From: Chinchilla lanigera
Taxonomy: Eukaryota > Chordata > Mammalia > Rodentia > Chinchillidae
Assembly (NCBI RefSeq): GCF_000276665.1
Contig: NW_004955417.1
Coordinates: 18,942,924-19,006,923 of the forward strand
Length of the DNA stretch: 64,000 nucleotides
Direction: 5' to 3'
The notes under the pieces were generated by a model. That model made no database searches and was not told the origin of the DNA. It saw only the letters and a program-made list of their open reading frames with translations. Position 1 is the stretch's first letter. Each line of letters begins with the position of its first letter. The translations under genes and the position numbers were made by a program. Shown here one piece after another: positions 1 through 11,435 of the stretch.

Positions 1-213
1 TCACCCATGTTGTGCACAGTTAGACAGGGGTGGGCCTTCAACGCAAAAGGCAATGAGGGCTAAAAACACATTCATCAAAATCAGGCTTTAAGGAAAAGAA
101 CAATTCAATCTACTAAAAATCAATTAAGTAAACAGAAAGGGGCTCCTAGACCATAGCATAGCCTCCTCGGCTCAAATACAGGATTCGAGTTTTTCTTTTG
201 TCCGAAGACTAAA

Positions 214-675
214 TTGCAGGCTGTCACATGGACTTTGCAAGATCACCGTTATTCAGTATCACAATGTCCCCCGTTTTATCAGAATTTATGTTTTCATTCC
301 CAACTGCTGGGGCCTTTCACTAAACACAACGCTATGACAGAGGGATTGCCGGTTACCATGAATCTTACTCCCTCGGACGTCATTCATTGGATCTCTGCCG
401 TCCTGGTCACCTTTCATCAATACACTCTGCCTTGCACTCACGGTTCCATTTCCCCCAGCAACAGGCTCAGCAAGTTTGATTCTGTCTGCTGGATCCCCTC
501 AGGACTTATGTTTGCTTCCACCCGCACTGGTGAGGTAGCTAAACATGTCATTGCTCATTGCTTAGATACTTTTGGTAACTCTGGCGATCTGAGGGCACTT
601 ATGACTGACAATAGCCCGGCTTATTTGAGTAAATGTTTTATAATACTTTCCGCAAGACTTCCCTATCACCTTTAA
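214..675 (+). pseudogene. ERV pol remnant: RNase H end and integrase core
   Basis: This 153-residue open stretch carries a peptide (about residues 88-140) resembling the catalytic core of betaretroviral integrases. It has an Asp followed by SGLMFAS-like residues, then RTGEVAKHVIAHCL, then TDNSPAY, where the family normally has TDNGPAY. These supply the first two acidic residues of the D,D,E triad. The third, the Glu, is not seen because the frame ends at 675. The segment LGPFTKHNAMTEGL (about residues 32-45) fits the RNase H/integrase junction, but the zinc-binding N-terminal domain of integrase is not clearly present, suggesting an internal deletion. The first methionine is only where the open frame begins, not a real start. 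Not functional. Confidence 0.75.
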
Positions 676-752
676 GGTCAAAAAAAAATCTCTCCCTCAA
701 CCTTCAACCATGAAACAAAAGGCAGAATCCTTCCCTAAAAAAATTCACCATA

Positions 753-836
753 GGGGCTGGGGATTTAGCTCAGCGACAAAGCGCCTGCCTGGCAAGCGCA
801 AGGTCGTGAGTTCGGTTCCCGGTACAGGAGAAAAAC
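753..836 (+). mobile_element. ID-type tRNA-derived SINE
   Basis: The element starts GGGGCTGGGGATTTAGCTCA, then an A-box-like region, GCCTGGCAAGCGCAAGGTC, and a B-box-like GAGTTCGGTTCC, ending in an A-rich tail that runs straight into the assembly gap. Five other related copies occur in this window. It lies within the ERV pol remnant, so it inserted after the provirus. Confidence 0.85.
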
Positions 837-936
837 NNNNNNNNNNNNNNNNNNNNNNNNNNNNNNNNNNNNNNNNNNNNNNNNNNNNNNNNNNNNNNNN
901 NNNNNNNNNNNNNNNNNNNNNNNNNNNNNNNNNNNN
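837..936. other. Assembly gap (100 N)
   Basis: Exactly 100 N bases directly follow the A-rich tail of a SINE. A round 100 is the usual placeholder for a gap of unknown size, so distances across it should not be trusted. Confidence 0.98.
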
Positions 937-1130
937 AAAAGACATCACTTGGCAGTTTATATTGTTAACTTTTAAAATCCTGCTCAGGAGACGACTACAG
1001 CAGTAAACAGACAATTCAATCAGATAAAGGATAAGAAAAGGGTCCTTTCGAAGGATCTTCATAGTAGACAATAGGGGCGATCTAGCCCGGTATTCATGTG
1101 GATCCGAGGGTATGTCTATGTCTTTCTAGA
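937..1130 (+). pseudogene. ERV integrase C-terminal remnant (probable)
   Basis: After the gap, short frames give GPVFMWIRGYVYVF-like residues (about 1075-1125; the first residues are read loosely because the frame is not clean). This resembles the Trp/Gly-rich end of betaretroviral integrases just upstream of env. Stops and frame changes interrupt it. The assignment rests on position and a short match, so it is tentative. Confidence 0.45.
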
Positions 1131-1132
1131 GC

Positions 1133-1411
1133 ATGCTGTCTGGCTGTATCACGTACCCAAACCCAGAAAATAAGTTGCTTTCACAATTCAAGAGGCTGCT
1201 GTTCAGTCTGGTAGCACTGATGCCTTCTAGACCAAGCCACAATGAACAGACGAGGATGGGGTCACACCCGACCTGGGGTCAATTAAAGAAGTTTACTCAG
1301 GATGCCCAGGAGGTGGTAACCGAGGGAGGAAATTTTCCTGGACATGTTCATCCTGGTCTCTTGGCAGGTAGGAGCTCCACACACCATGCCCTATTGGACA
1401 TTCCTTCCTGA
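1133..1411 (+). pseudogene. ERV env leader remnant
   Basis: Within this 92-residue frame, from an internal Met at about 1220, the peptide contains HPTWGQLKKFTQ. This resembles the leader region of class II Env (and the RNA-export protein that shares its first exon). A run toward a possible signal peptide follows in a neighbouring frame (about 1344-1410, MFILVSWQVG). The frame change separates leader from surface subunit, so no Env could be made. The first Met at 1133 is probably not the ancestral start. Confidence 0.6.
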
Positions 1412-2261
1412 TCCGCCCTGGCTCACTTGTCACCTTGGGAGGCTCCTGTTTCCACACCTGTTTTTACAACTCAATCCCATCTTCTGGGTGGCCACTCCGA
1501 CGCTCATGTTCTACAAAAATATTCATGATTCAATTATACTGGTCAAGTGGCTGCTCTTCCTTGCTGTGTTGGGTCATCTTCTCCATGCTTGCCTACTGAA
1601 GTTATAGAAAAACTGCCATTGTTTGTAATTTATCAGGAGCAGACCTTGATGAATTACTCATTTTAAATAGTATCAGTCTGTCTCTAACAGCCACCGATTA
1701 TTCATGTCCACTTGCCCCGTGCCACAGCACCACTCCGCATGTGCCACTAGGTATATTTGTGCCCTGGGAAGAATGGTGTAGTCATCATCCTGACATGCCT
1801 ACCATTACAAATGTGACTATTATGGATTGGTCCCACACGATGTATAATGTTACAAAGTATTATCCATCTTCTGTACTTCATGCTTCTCAAAAATATTTCC
1901 AAAAGGATTTATGGCATTTGGCCACCAGTCTCACCCTTATTACTCTGTCTCATCATAGCATCAAAGACATCAATCATGTAGGTGCTCAAAAATATTGGTC
2001 CAGACCTGTGTCTACAGTCCTTATGTTCTTTTGGTGGGAACCATTAATATCATACAAGAAGATGATTACTACTTTGTTGATTACTACAATTATACTATTA
2101 CTATCTTAAATAAGGATAAAAACATTTCAATATTGTACCATCCATCATTTATTATGATTCCTACTAATATCTCTGGGCCATGGTATTATGACCGAGGTCT
2201 ACAAATCCTCAAAGAAATTGACAAGCAATTGAGTCACCCAAAGAGAATGGCGATGCCATAA
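1412..2261 (+). pseudogene. ERV env surface-subunit remnant
   Basis: Several overlapping frames (1344-1607, 1741-2109, 1995-2261) together cover the distance expected between Env leader and transmembrane subunit. They contain many potential N-glycosylation triplets, for example NVT (twice) in the 1741-2109 frame and NIS in the 1995-2261 frame, and Trp/Cys-bearing segments such as FVPWEEWCSHHPD. No single frame persists for more than about 120 codons, so at least two or three frameshifts have accumulated. Assigned as surface subunit mainly from its place between the leader and the transmembrane part. Confidence 0.6.
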
Positions 2262-2289
2262 TTCTGGGAATTTTCTCTAGTCACACTTC

Positions 2290-2905
2290 TTGCCACTTAC
2301 TGTGGTCTCATCTGATGCCCTAGCCCAGTGTACTAACTGCACATTGTGTCAATCATCTGACAGAAAACACATTATATACACGTTAGAGACCCAAGAAGAT
2401 ATTGATGTAAAACTGGAAGTAGAAGTCAATGCCCTTGAGGCCATTGTTTTAGATATAAGTAATCAAGTTAAAACCCTTCAGTACTGTCAGGGGCTACACT
2501 ACCATGCTGAATTTAGCCTCATATATATGACTTCTGTGCCATGCAGTGAAATTCAATGGGTTGGGGAAAAGGAGACAGCACACTTAATGGGCATACTTCA
2601 TCATAATGATGTTTGGGCTAAGAATAACTCCATTAACAAATAATGGCTCTTATCATGAGCAAATCAGGGCTCTCACTCCAGATCAATTAGCTAAGTCTAT
2701 ACTTGACCTGCTCAGTGGATTTAATCCTTTAAATCTGGCCTGCCAGGGAGCCATCATGATATTGAGCACCACTGTAGTTATTGTATTAATAATTTGCTTA
2801 GTAGTCCTCTACAGAATCTTCCGAGGACAAATCTTCACTGTCACTTTAAAACATCATCAGAAGCTTCAATTGCAAAATAGAAAATGGGGAGATATTGGGA
2901 GCAAA
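2290..2905 (+). pseudogene. ERV env transmembrane-subunit remnant
   Basis: The first frame (2290-2643) has a heptad-like segment, DVKLEVEVNALEAIVLDISN, typical of the TM subunit of betaretrovirus-type Env, followed by a Cys/His-bearing region and a conserved-looking LHYHAEFSLIYMTSVPC. The frame is lost near 2640 and resumes in another (2606-2929), which encodes a membrane-anchor segment, AIMILSTTVVIVLIICLVVL, then a basic cytoplasmic tail. The one frame change between heptad region and anchor inactivates it, although both halves are well kept. This is the best preserved part of the provirus. Confidence 0.8.
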
Positions 2906-2907
2906 AC
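2876..2907 (+). other. Purine-rich tract upstream of 3' LTR
   Basis: A mostly purine segment, including AAAATGGGGAGATATTGGGA, precedes the first plausible TG of the LTR at 2908. This is where the plus-strand primer site of a retrovirus is expected. It is interrupted by a few pyrimidines, consistent with decay. Confidence 0.55.
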
Positions 2908-3261
2908 TGTCTGTACCTTGGGTGTTTAGGACAAGGCCACTGTCACTCATGAGTTTGGCAGGGCCTTTGAGAAGCGTGCACAGCTCAGGAGTTGATGAAC
3001 ATAGTGACTTGACCTTCACTTGAGATAATACAGAAAATTTTCTCTTGTCCCTGTAAAGCCACCAATTGTCGATGTGAAGCCACCAAGACTTGTTGTTCTG
3101 CCAATAGATTAGATTTTGTTCCTGTTCTAGATTCTACCCTTAAACTCTCCATAAAATAAAGGCGCTTTGGATGCTGGGCAGTTCCTTTCTCCCATCAAGA
3201 GAGAGGGCTCCACCTGACCTCAGCTTTTGTATGTTGATTCCTGTCTTTGTTCCCCCTGGCA
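2908..3261 (+). mobile_element. ERV 3' LTR (short, class II type)
   Basis: The segment begins TGTCTGTACC right after the purine tract and probably ends near CCCCTGGCA at 3261, about 354 bp, a size usual for IAP/MusD-like LTRs. AATAAA at 3155-3160 is a good polyadenylation signal, with a CT-rich stretch after it. The right edge is uncertain by some tens of bases because the 5' LTR is outside the window. Confidence 0.6.
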
Positions 3262-3994
3262 ATCCTCCCTCTGAAGTTTCAAGAGCTGCTCTCGTGTGGG
3301 AGGATATAAAATGATACAGTTATTGAAGCATAATATTAAAAAGTTAATACAGGAAAAAAAGGAGAGGCAATGGCCTCTATTGTCATTTAAATAATTTTTG
3401 TGCCTATCATACAGGTTAACTTCCCTAGTATTTTCCAAATTGCCTGCATTAGAACCACCTCTTTAATCTTCATAGCATAATATTAATTATTAAGATACTG
3501 CTGTGCACAAATAGACTCATGTTCAGCCAGATTAATCAACACCATCTTCCTTATTAAAGGGACAGCATCCTCTCTGGCCACTTTCCAGAATTCATCCAAC
3601 TCTTTGGTATGAGTCAGGTAATAAGGTAGGTAAATAGGCAGCTGTCCCAAGAATGGTATCAGAACCAGTGTAAATCAAAATCACCAGCTCCCATTGTTTT
3701 CTATAGTTTAGGACTCTTACCAAAGCTTCTTGATGATTTTCTTCTAACACACAAAATAGCCCATTGACATAGATTTTATATTCTGTCTATATAAGATGCC
3801 TGAGTCCCTTAAAGAGTAAGCAACTTCCTAAGTTTATGAAGTACATAAATGCAGGAGTCCATTTATAAAGTGAGATCTGCCTGACTTAGCAGTTTTCTCT
3901 ATAGTATGTCTAGCATTTACTAAAATGTGCTTTTATCAGTTCTGTGGAGGTTTTTTGGTCCTATTGAGTCTGAAATTTTTCTAAATTTCTTTCA
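3262..3994. other. Unassigned AT-rich sequence
   Basis: No coding or RNA gene seen. Around 3790-3900, a stretch with AAGCAACTTCCTAAG and GCAGGAGTCC resembles the core of an old MIR SINE, but the match is too weak to call. Confidence 0.4.
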
Positions 3995-4317
3995 CTTGAA
4001 AGAGGAAAAGAAAGAAAGGGAAAAGTATGTATAGATGTATATACAAGATAGCAAACATGGTTGTACTACTGACGTCTGTCACTGTAATTAAAGGAACAGT
4101 TAATGTTTAATTGTTTGATCAATCTTACATGTCTATATTTGCTTTCCTGAGTAATCACTTTGAAGATATCAGTATGTAATGCAACAACCATTGTTAATTT
4201 CCTGTCACCTTGTCTGAACTTGTGTTGCTTATATTGTTTTTGTGTTATTTTGTAAATGTATATGTGTTTGTTAATATGTTTTCTTTCTTTTATTTTTAAA
4301 ATAAAAAAGAAATATAT
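3995..4317 (+). mobile_element. L1 3' end (3' UTR family), 5'-truncated
   Basis: A purine-rich start (GAAAAGAAAGAAAGGGAAAA) is followed by the motif GATATCAGTATGTAATGCAAC, then CATTGTTAATTTCCTGTCAC, a T/G-rich stretch and TTTTTAAAATAAAAAAG. The same order recurs at 9.8-10.2, 11.7-12.2 and 51.3-51.5 kb, and in reverse at 23.8-24.0 and 58.5 kb. This defines one L1 3' UTR family. Confidence 0.8.
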
Positions 4318-6389
4318 TAAGGAATTGTCTTGAGAAAAATTTAAAAATACATATTTTTTTAAAAATCTAGTATTGATTTATTTCTAAAAGAGTGGCACTA
4401 ATCATTGTGTTAAAAGCTTTACTTTACAAATAATGTTTTTAATTCTACCTCTCTGTTCCTTTTATTGCAATGATTGTTTATATTCCACAGCCCCTTCCCA
4501 TCTCAGCAGGTTCACTCACAGCAATTTTAGTCTTCCACAGTAAACCATTGTCTGAAATTATTAAATAGAAATTCTAGGAAGAACAATTTACAACTTTTAA
4601 TTTGCATACCATTCTGAGTAGTAGGTAAGATTGAATACCATTCCACTTTGTCCTATCCAGGACACAAATCATGCTTTTCCAGATCTTGTAGGCTACTCAT
4701 GAGTGAGTTAGTCAGTAGTCCTCTTAGTCAAGATCAACTCTTGCAATATGGCAGTGGTTGTGTTTAAATAGCCATTATTTTATTAATAAGGACTCCAAAG
4801 CAACAAAAGAGAAATGATGATGAAATTCATTTTGTTTGTGCCACAGAAAAACCATAAAAGTCTTCCTCTAATTAAAAGTTCTTGACTTAATAAGAAAAAA
4901 ATTGTATGTTGAGCTTTCTGAGATTTATGGAAATTACAAACCTTCTATCTATGAAATTGTTGGCAAGAAAAAAGAAATTTTTGCTACTTTTGAGGTTGTT
5001 TTTCATGCTGACAAAGTTATGGCCACAGTGACTGACTGATGCTTAGTAAAGAGGGAAAAAACATTAAAATATAGGATTCAGTACCACACCTGGTTTCCAG
5101 AATAAACTGGGATCTAGAAATATATGGTCCTTGGATTAAAGGCCTACTGTGTTTAACGAAAGGGGTGTGCAAGACTCTTTCATAGAGGATATTCCATTAT
5201 TTAATTGTTAATAAGATTTAATTATCTCTTCCTACCAAAATAAATGCAAAACCACCAAAATTAGATCATAATGCTGGAAGATCATTCCTGTGAAGCAGTT
5301 TCTGTCTACTGAACTTGGACAATTTACATTCATGGACCACGCTTTGGGGCTAATTTAAATAACACTGCCACTCTTGCTGTGGAGGGCATTTACCAGCAGA
5401 ATTGAATAATTGTAATTATAAATCATCCTTGAAAAAATATAAAGGAAAATTACAATTCAGCTTTCATGGTGCATCTAGCTTTTTCAAGGTGGGATGCTTT
5501 TGACTAAAAACACTTTTGAACCTCTCAATATTGAAAGATTCAAAGCTAATCACAAACACAATTTAATAGTAAATTGCTCATTTACTTGCATCTACATTTT
5601 AGTATTAAACTGAGCAGTTGGCAGATTTGAACTTGTGAATGTTTTTATTATTCAGTATTCTTCTTAAACACTGTAGACAAAGAAGCACCACTCATCTATA
5701 TGACAGTGTACTTTTTTCCCTTTCTTGTTTATTACCAAGTAGCCAAGAAAACTTATTTTTTAAAGGAAGTTTTGTACTAAGGCAGGAGAAGATAAGTTCA
5801 AATTTTACTTAGGGTTTTAATGCAAATTATTCATATATATATTATATACAGAGCCGATATGATTGGTGTACCAGCTGCTTGTTTCATTTGTACTTATCCT
5901 GTTTATAAGGAAGTTCTGAGACATTAGTATTACTCACAATAATGCCATCCATATTCATAAAGTAATATTAAAGGATTATTTTCATGGTGTTGTTATTTGC
6001 CATGGTGTTTATGCAGCGAGGCTTAATGGCCTCTGTGACTATAAATAATCTGCAAATTACAGGCTTTGCTGAATAAATTAAGTCATTTAAAAAGAAAAAC
6101 TGGAAAATTAAGAATATGCAGAATACTAAGTACCACATATATTGTTTAGGCTTAGATTGCAATTCATTTTGAGAGGGGCAAAGCAATTTTGCCCATTTGT
6201 TCCTGTTTGATTTTATTTCTCTTTCTTGAAGGTTCATGTGTCAGAATATATGTGTGTTTGAGGGGAAAAAAATGTGTATTCATTTCAATTAAATAATAAA
6301 GTGAATTTTTTTGAAATTCCAGAAGTTGTAACATATCAGCTGCTACGTTGTGAATGCCACCCCCGCAAAAGAAAAGAACAACCTCATGA
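4318..6389. other. Unassigned AT-rich sequence, no gene seen
   Basis: About 2 kb with short chance ORFs only. Around 5390-5460 lies an unusually AT-palindromic stretch (TTGAATAATTGTAATTATAA) of homeodomain-site type. It could be a conserved noncoding element, but conservation cannot be judged from one sequence. Confidence 0.4.
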
Positions 6390-6715
6390 TGGTAGTTTTT
6401 GTACTGTGAGGGTGTAGGGGACATGGTTCTGTGTGGAATGGGGTTGTTCTCTTCAGAGTGGGTTGGTCCTCATGGAAGTGGATAGGCTGTGAAAGTGTGC
6501 TTGGTTTCCCTGAGCTTTCTCTTACTGCCTCCTTCTACCTACCTTATACATGGGCTGTACGAGTTGCGGTGTACCGTTTGTCAAAGCAAGAAAGCTTAGC
6601 TGGTGCCAGAGTCATGACGTTTGGACTTCTGAGCCTCCAGAATTTTGAGCCCATGAACTTCCATTGTTTGTAATTTACTCAGACTGTAGTACTATAGTGG
6701 CAAAATATGGATTAA
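6390..6715 (+). mobile_element. MLT1-like LTR (MaLR)
   Basis: The 3' part shows the familiar order: a gene-like GGTGCCAGAGTCATGACGTT, TTGGACTTCTGAGCCTCCAG, AATTTTGAGCCCATGAACTT, and CAGACTGTAGTACTATAGTGG just before the end. The 5' edge is vague. Confidence 0.65.
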
Positions 6716-9581
6716 TATCGGACTCCTCTGAACACAAACATTCAAAGCAAGCATTAGATTTGCTCATATAAACATTTTATTTAATCCAAGTAGGTTGACT
6801 AGAATAAACTTTTACATCAAAGGCAAACACGCTCTATAGACAGTTAAATATTCTTTTAAGTGGAATATAAATCTGCAAAAGGTTTTAGGTGTTGAAGAAT
6901 TTTCCTGTAGATGCCTCCATAATCAGCATAATTCAATTATGTGGCATACGAGATACGGGATACGGAGAGCTTGGTGATATAGCCTTGGTCACTTCTGATT
7001 CACTTCATAGCCTAACCATGTGACAAGGGACCAAGGTATTCTAAATCTCAGAGACACCACTGACTTGTGAAATTAAGAGACTCACCAGCTGCTATGTTCC
7101 CACCTCACTTTCTCTTCGACCCCTAGTCCAACTGGGCTGCTGCTTCAGTACAATGCCCAGTCCTCTTCCCACGGGCTTCCCCATTTCTTTGCTATGCTTC
7201 ATCTCACATTTCTCATTACCCAGCTTGAATTTCAAGGGCCTGCTTAATATCACTTCCCTTTGTAGGTATCAAGTTGTTCCTGACCAGCACATCCATCTAA
7301 CAGCTGAGCATGGATGGAACGTAGGAGCCAACCGCATGCTACCTTAATCACTTTAAATTGTTCACCACCAACCTCAAATGAACTATTAATGCCACTTACT
7401 AATCAACGTTACACTCCTTCCATCATTCTTCCTGCTGACTCTTTTACTGCTTCTACTTTCTCCTCAAATCTCTGCAGCATATTCCCCTGCAGTCAATTTT
7501 GAAGATGATCCTACTAAATATTTAATTTTTAAAAAGAAGGAAAAAAGAAAATAGGGCTTCTTCATGTTCATCTGTGCCAGACACCATATAGTTCACTTCC
7601 TGTGCTATCATTACAGGTTAAATGTGCATTTCCATAGGATTAAATCTCCTTTTTCTGTAAAGGTCTGTTTTGTTTGTTATGTTTCCTTTTTTTCTTTGAT
7701 CTCTTCCCTAAGAGTAATTTTGGAAGAGAAATAAAAGAAGAGAGAGAAAAAAATCTTGGCTTATGTACTGTTGTAATCGGGCTTCTAACTCCCTGGGCTT
7801 TGCAGATATTTAAAATGCCTTCTATGCTGGGCAATTTCCATGGCTCTTCAGAAGTCTCTTGCTGTGCTCTTCTAACCAAAGTTCCCTTGATGTGCTTGAT
7901 CCCTCTTTTTAGCTAATGCTTGTATCGCAGCTCCACACTCAGAAATAGCCACAGAGTTCCTCCCTTCCCTGGCAGTCTTTGAAGGACATACAAAGGCCAT
8001 ATGTCAGATATTTCCTCCACTTACTGTACCTCTGCTCCCTAGGAAATGGTCTCACATTCTTTGCCATCAGTGGAAATGCTCATTGCCTCCTGAGTCCCTC
8101 TGGTATCTCACGCTCTGCTGTAAATGCTTTGTCTGTATCCAGGGTCAGTCTGGGGTCCCCCAGCTGCAGAGAATGCATTTGGGGTGCAGGCCCTTCAACT
8201 ACACTTGAGACACTCTCCGCTTCTCTGTATTACAGTGTGGAATTTTTTTTTTTTTTTTGATTGCTACCTCTGTGTATCATACCATTTTAGAGTGTGGTGG
8301 ACAAAATTTAGTCTTATTGTGCTCAAAGATTCTGCATTTCAGAAATTTAGATACAGGATAACAAGAGATTTTTCTCTCTTCCATGGTACCTGGACCCTGT
8401 CTTAGGAAAATTTGAAGTGGGAAGGTGACTTGGTCATTGTAGTGTGCTATTATCTGGAAGCGTTTCTAATTATCTTTCCATCAGTGGATACCAGCTATTA
8501 ACTGGGATCAACTGGGGCAGACACATAATTTCACCTCTTCTGGTGGACCCAAGGTAGCTGAATTTTATACACGACGGAGTAAATTCCAAGATGTGTTTCC
8601 CAGATAACAAAGTGACTTCACTACTTTAATAGCAAACTGTCAGAAAACACATACCATCACTCTGCCATTTTCTCTTTGTTTCAAGTGAGTTACAGTGTTA
8701 CTCAAATTCAAGGAAAGGAGTTGGCTCTTTGAACTCAGAGCGCCATATTTCTAAAGGGCATTTGGCAATGGACATATTGTTGCAGCCATCATTGAAAATA
8801 CCAAATTAATTCTCTCTTAAGGAGATTTTACTAGCTAAATTCTTTCTTCCTGGGTAGCCTGCCCTTTTTGATTGTTTGTGTATAACCTTTATCTGACTGG
8901 GAGGTCAAAGAGTCATGAAATGTTTGATTATGCATTTCCTTAGTAAATTATGTATTTTAGAGTGTCACCTCATTTTAGAATGCCATGACTTGTCATAAAA
9001 CTTTAATATGATTTTATAGAAAAGGATAAAAGAAGAGATCCACTATCAGTTGGCATGGTCTACCTGGCACCAACCAGCAGGCTATTCACAGATCAAGAAG
9101 AAGAGAGAATTCTCTCTGGGAGAGAATCCAGAATGGACCTGCCCTTCTCAGCCCAGAGAATAGGAACTTTTGTTTCTTGCTGAGGTCGTAAATGGTAATG
9201 ATAACCTGATACTTCGAGTTGGAATCTCTGGCTAAATTTTACTTTTAAGTACCCCATGACCATAACAAGAAAGTTACAAAACAGAGAAGCAAAATGTGTA
9301 AAGATTTCAGTCAGTAAGTAGCTCTGACTTTTATACAATTGATAGAATGAAGCAAAGATCTCAGAGAGTTTTGGAAGCATTTGAAAAGCTATAAAACCAA
9401 GAAACCTAGATTTTTCTTTACAGCTGCTTTATTATTTAGCATAAAATGTTGCATTTCTGCAGATTATAGTTTTTAGTGAAAAATTTTCTTTTGGAGTTAT
9501 ACATTTAATATCTATCACATTTGTTCATTATGAATTTTTGTGAAAACTGTGTATTGTGCCTATGTTTGCACATCATATGGG

Positions 9582-9582
<1 letters not shown>
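6716..9582. other. Unassigned sequence, no gene seen
   Basis: Mostly unique-looking. It holds short chance ORFs, a T run at 8239-8256, and a 8270-8640 stretch of possible old LTR character that I could not place. No splice-flanked ORF of convincing composition was found. Confidence 0.4.

Positions 9583-9612
<30 letters not shown>
9583..9612. repeat. (GT)n microsatellite
   Basis: About 15 uninterrupted GT units, followed by GCGATGTG. Confidence 0.97.
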
Positions 9613-9615
<3 letters not shown>

Positions 9616-9789
9616 TGTGTCTTTAGCAACGTATGCAAGTAATGATGTAAAGGAGTAGAGGAAAAGTTAACAGAATACTCACTCAACTCTTCACTTGAGT
9701 AACGTTAACAAATGGAAGAGTCTAAACATTGCAAAAGTTTTACAGTGAATATAGCACTGCAGTTTTACACAGAATACTATTTATACTTG

Positions 9790-10260
9790 AAGAACTAATT
9801 TTTTAACATACATGTGCAAGCACCGCATTGCTTCTCTAGTGTAAAGCCTTCAAGAGTTAATTTAATCTAGGAGATATGATAGACATTGAAAATTGATAGG
9901 AAAGCACTCATAGGTAAAGGATAACTGGGATACGGGAAAAGAGAAGGGAAAGAAGGAGAAAGTTTGCATACATGTATATGCAGGATAGTTAACACGGGTG
10001 CTCTACTGTCCTGTATTTCCTTGCTGAAAGAAACTGTCAGTGAGGCATTGGTTGATTAGCTTTGTATGTTTATATGTGTTTTCATGAGAAACTACATTGA
10101 AGATATCAATATGTAATACAATAAGCATTGTTAATTCCCTACCACTCTGTTTGTAACTCTGTAATGTCTGTACTATCCTATGCTATTTTGTAAAATGTTG
10201 TCGGTCTGTTAGTATTTTCCTCCTTTTTATTTCTAAAATAAAAAAAAAGAACTAATTTTT
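9790..10260 (+). mobile_element. 5'-truncated L1 with 14-bp target-site duplication
   Basis: AAGAACTAATTTTT occurs at 9790-9803 and again at 10247-10260. Between them lies an L1 3' end: a remnant ending GCTTCTCTAGTGTAAAGCC, a purine-rich zone (GGGAAAAGAGAAGGGAAAGA), the GATATCAATATGTAATAC motif, and a terminal TTCTAAAATAAAAAAAA. A perfect duplication and short A-tail indicate ordinary L1 target-primed insertion, fairly recent relative to the surrounding repeats. Confidence 0.9.
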
Positions 10261-11435
10261 AGAAAGTATGGGAATGATGCCTGTTCATTAAGCCACAGCT
10301 TTAAAGGCTATACAGCAAGACCACACTTCCTCACACTTGTTTGAAAAGAAGCAGGCAATTCTGATTTTTTCATTTATCTTAAGATAGCAGATGTTAAAAT
10401 GGAAAACAAGATCACATGCATACCTTGCCTTAAAGGCACCCCTTCCCTTCCTCTGCCCTGGGAGATACTTGCAACACAGTGTGAGCAGTGTAAATGTGTC
10501 TAAGCACATTTTCCTACTGGAGTGACCACAGTTTCAGGAGACTGACCGACAGGCAGGCTAAGACGTATTTCCTGCTCCTCTTGAAGTGTAGGACTGGATC
10601 AGAAAGGAACCATCATTCCGAGCAGTGAAACCTCATTGTCTGAGTTGGAAAGTTGACCTTTTATCTCTGCTCTGGTTAAAAGTTAGTTTTATTCCTATAG
10701 GGAGTGAGTCTCTCATCAAATAGGGAGTGAAGTACATCGAAGAAAATGAATGTAAGCCTTAAGGAAGGTGAGTCGGAGGATACTGAAGCAGATGAGAAGT
10801 AGTGTTCACAGTGGCCTGGACACTACCTGGAAAGCTATTGTCTGGAGGCTGCATTTGATAAACAAGTGACGAAAAAGGAAAATTTCTAAAGTAACCTTCT
10901 TAGATCCTTTGATTTTCCTTTTAAATCTTCATTGTAAAAGTTGATATAAATTAAAGCGTGTTCTTTGGAATTATGAATAAAACTTACAAAATAAATAATG
11001 GGAAAGTGTCTAAGGAAAATGCATTGATGACTTGAGGTTTTAAAAATGTGTATATGTTGATTTTCTATTAATAAAACTTTTAAGTACAAAAATATTTTAC
11101 ATTGTTTAAATTTAAACAGTGGTGACAAAATCAGACGGCTTTTCAATTACATATATTTTAATAAGTAGAAATGAGAGAAAGAAGAATCAAGTAGACAAAG
11201 AAAACTATTTCAGGAATGTAATATAGAAGGAAAAAAATGCATATTATATGCTGGAAAAATGAGTGGTCCAGTTTTTTAGATCAACAACTAAAATAGAAAA
11301 GCAAAAAACAGAATCACAAAAGTGCCTTGAGCCCCCATTGTCAGTGTAAGAGTATGAGATGGCCCTTGTCAGTGTTAGTGTAGGAATACAAATTTGTCCA
11401 GTAATCAATGGGAAAACATTGAATGATACTGGGTT
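10261..11435. other. Unassigned AT-rich sequence, no gene seen
   Basis: Only short chance ORFs. No repeat could be named with confidence. Confidence 0.4.

Larger units (their letters stand above)
1..3261 (+). mobile_element. 3' half of a class II (betaretrovirus-like) endogenous retrovirus
   Basis: Integrase-like peptides, an Env leader-like peptide, surface and transmembrane Env remnants, a purine-rich tract and an LTR-like segment follow each other in provirus order on the plus strand. The 5' LTR, gag, pro and most of pol would lie left of the window. Every coding part is interrupted by stops or frame changes, so this is a dead copy. Class II assignment rests on the integrase core and the transmembrane-subunit pattern; the subgroup cannot be named from sequence reading alone. 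A SINE and an assembly gap lie inside it. Confidence 0.8.

Noticed and set aside
1741..2109. Intact retroviral surface protein
   Set aside because: Several frame changes and missing segments; only remnants of Env remain.
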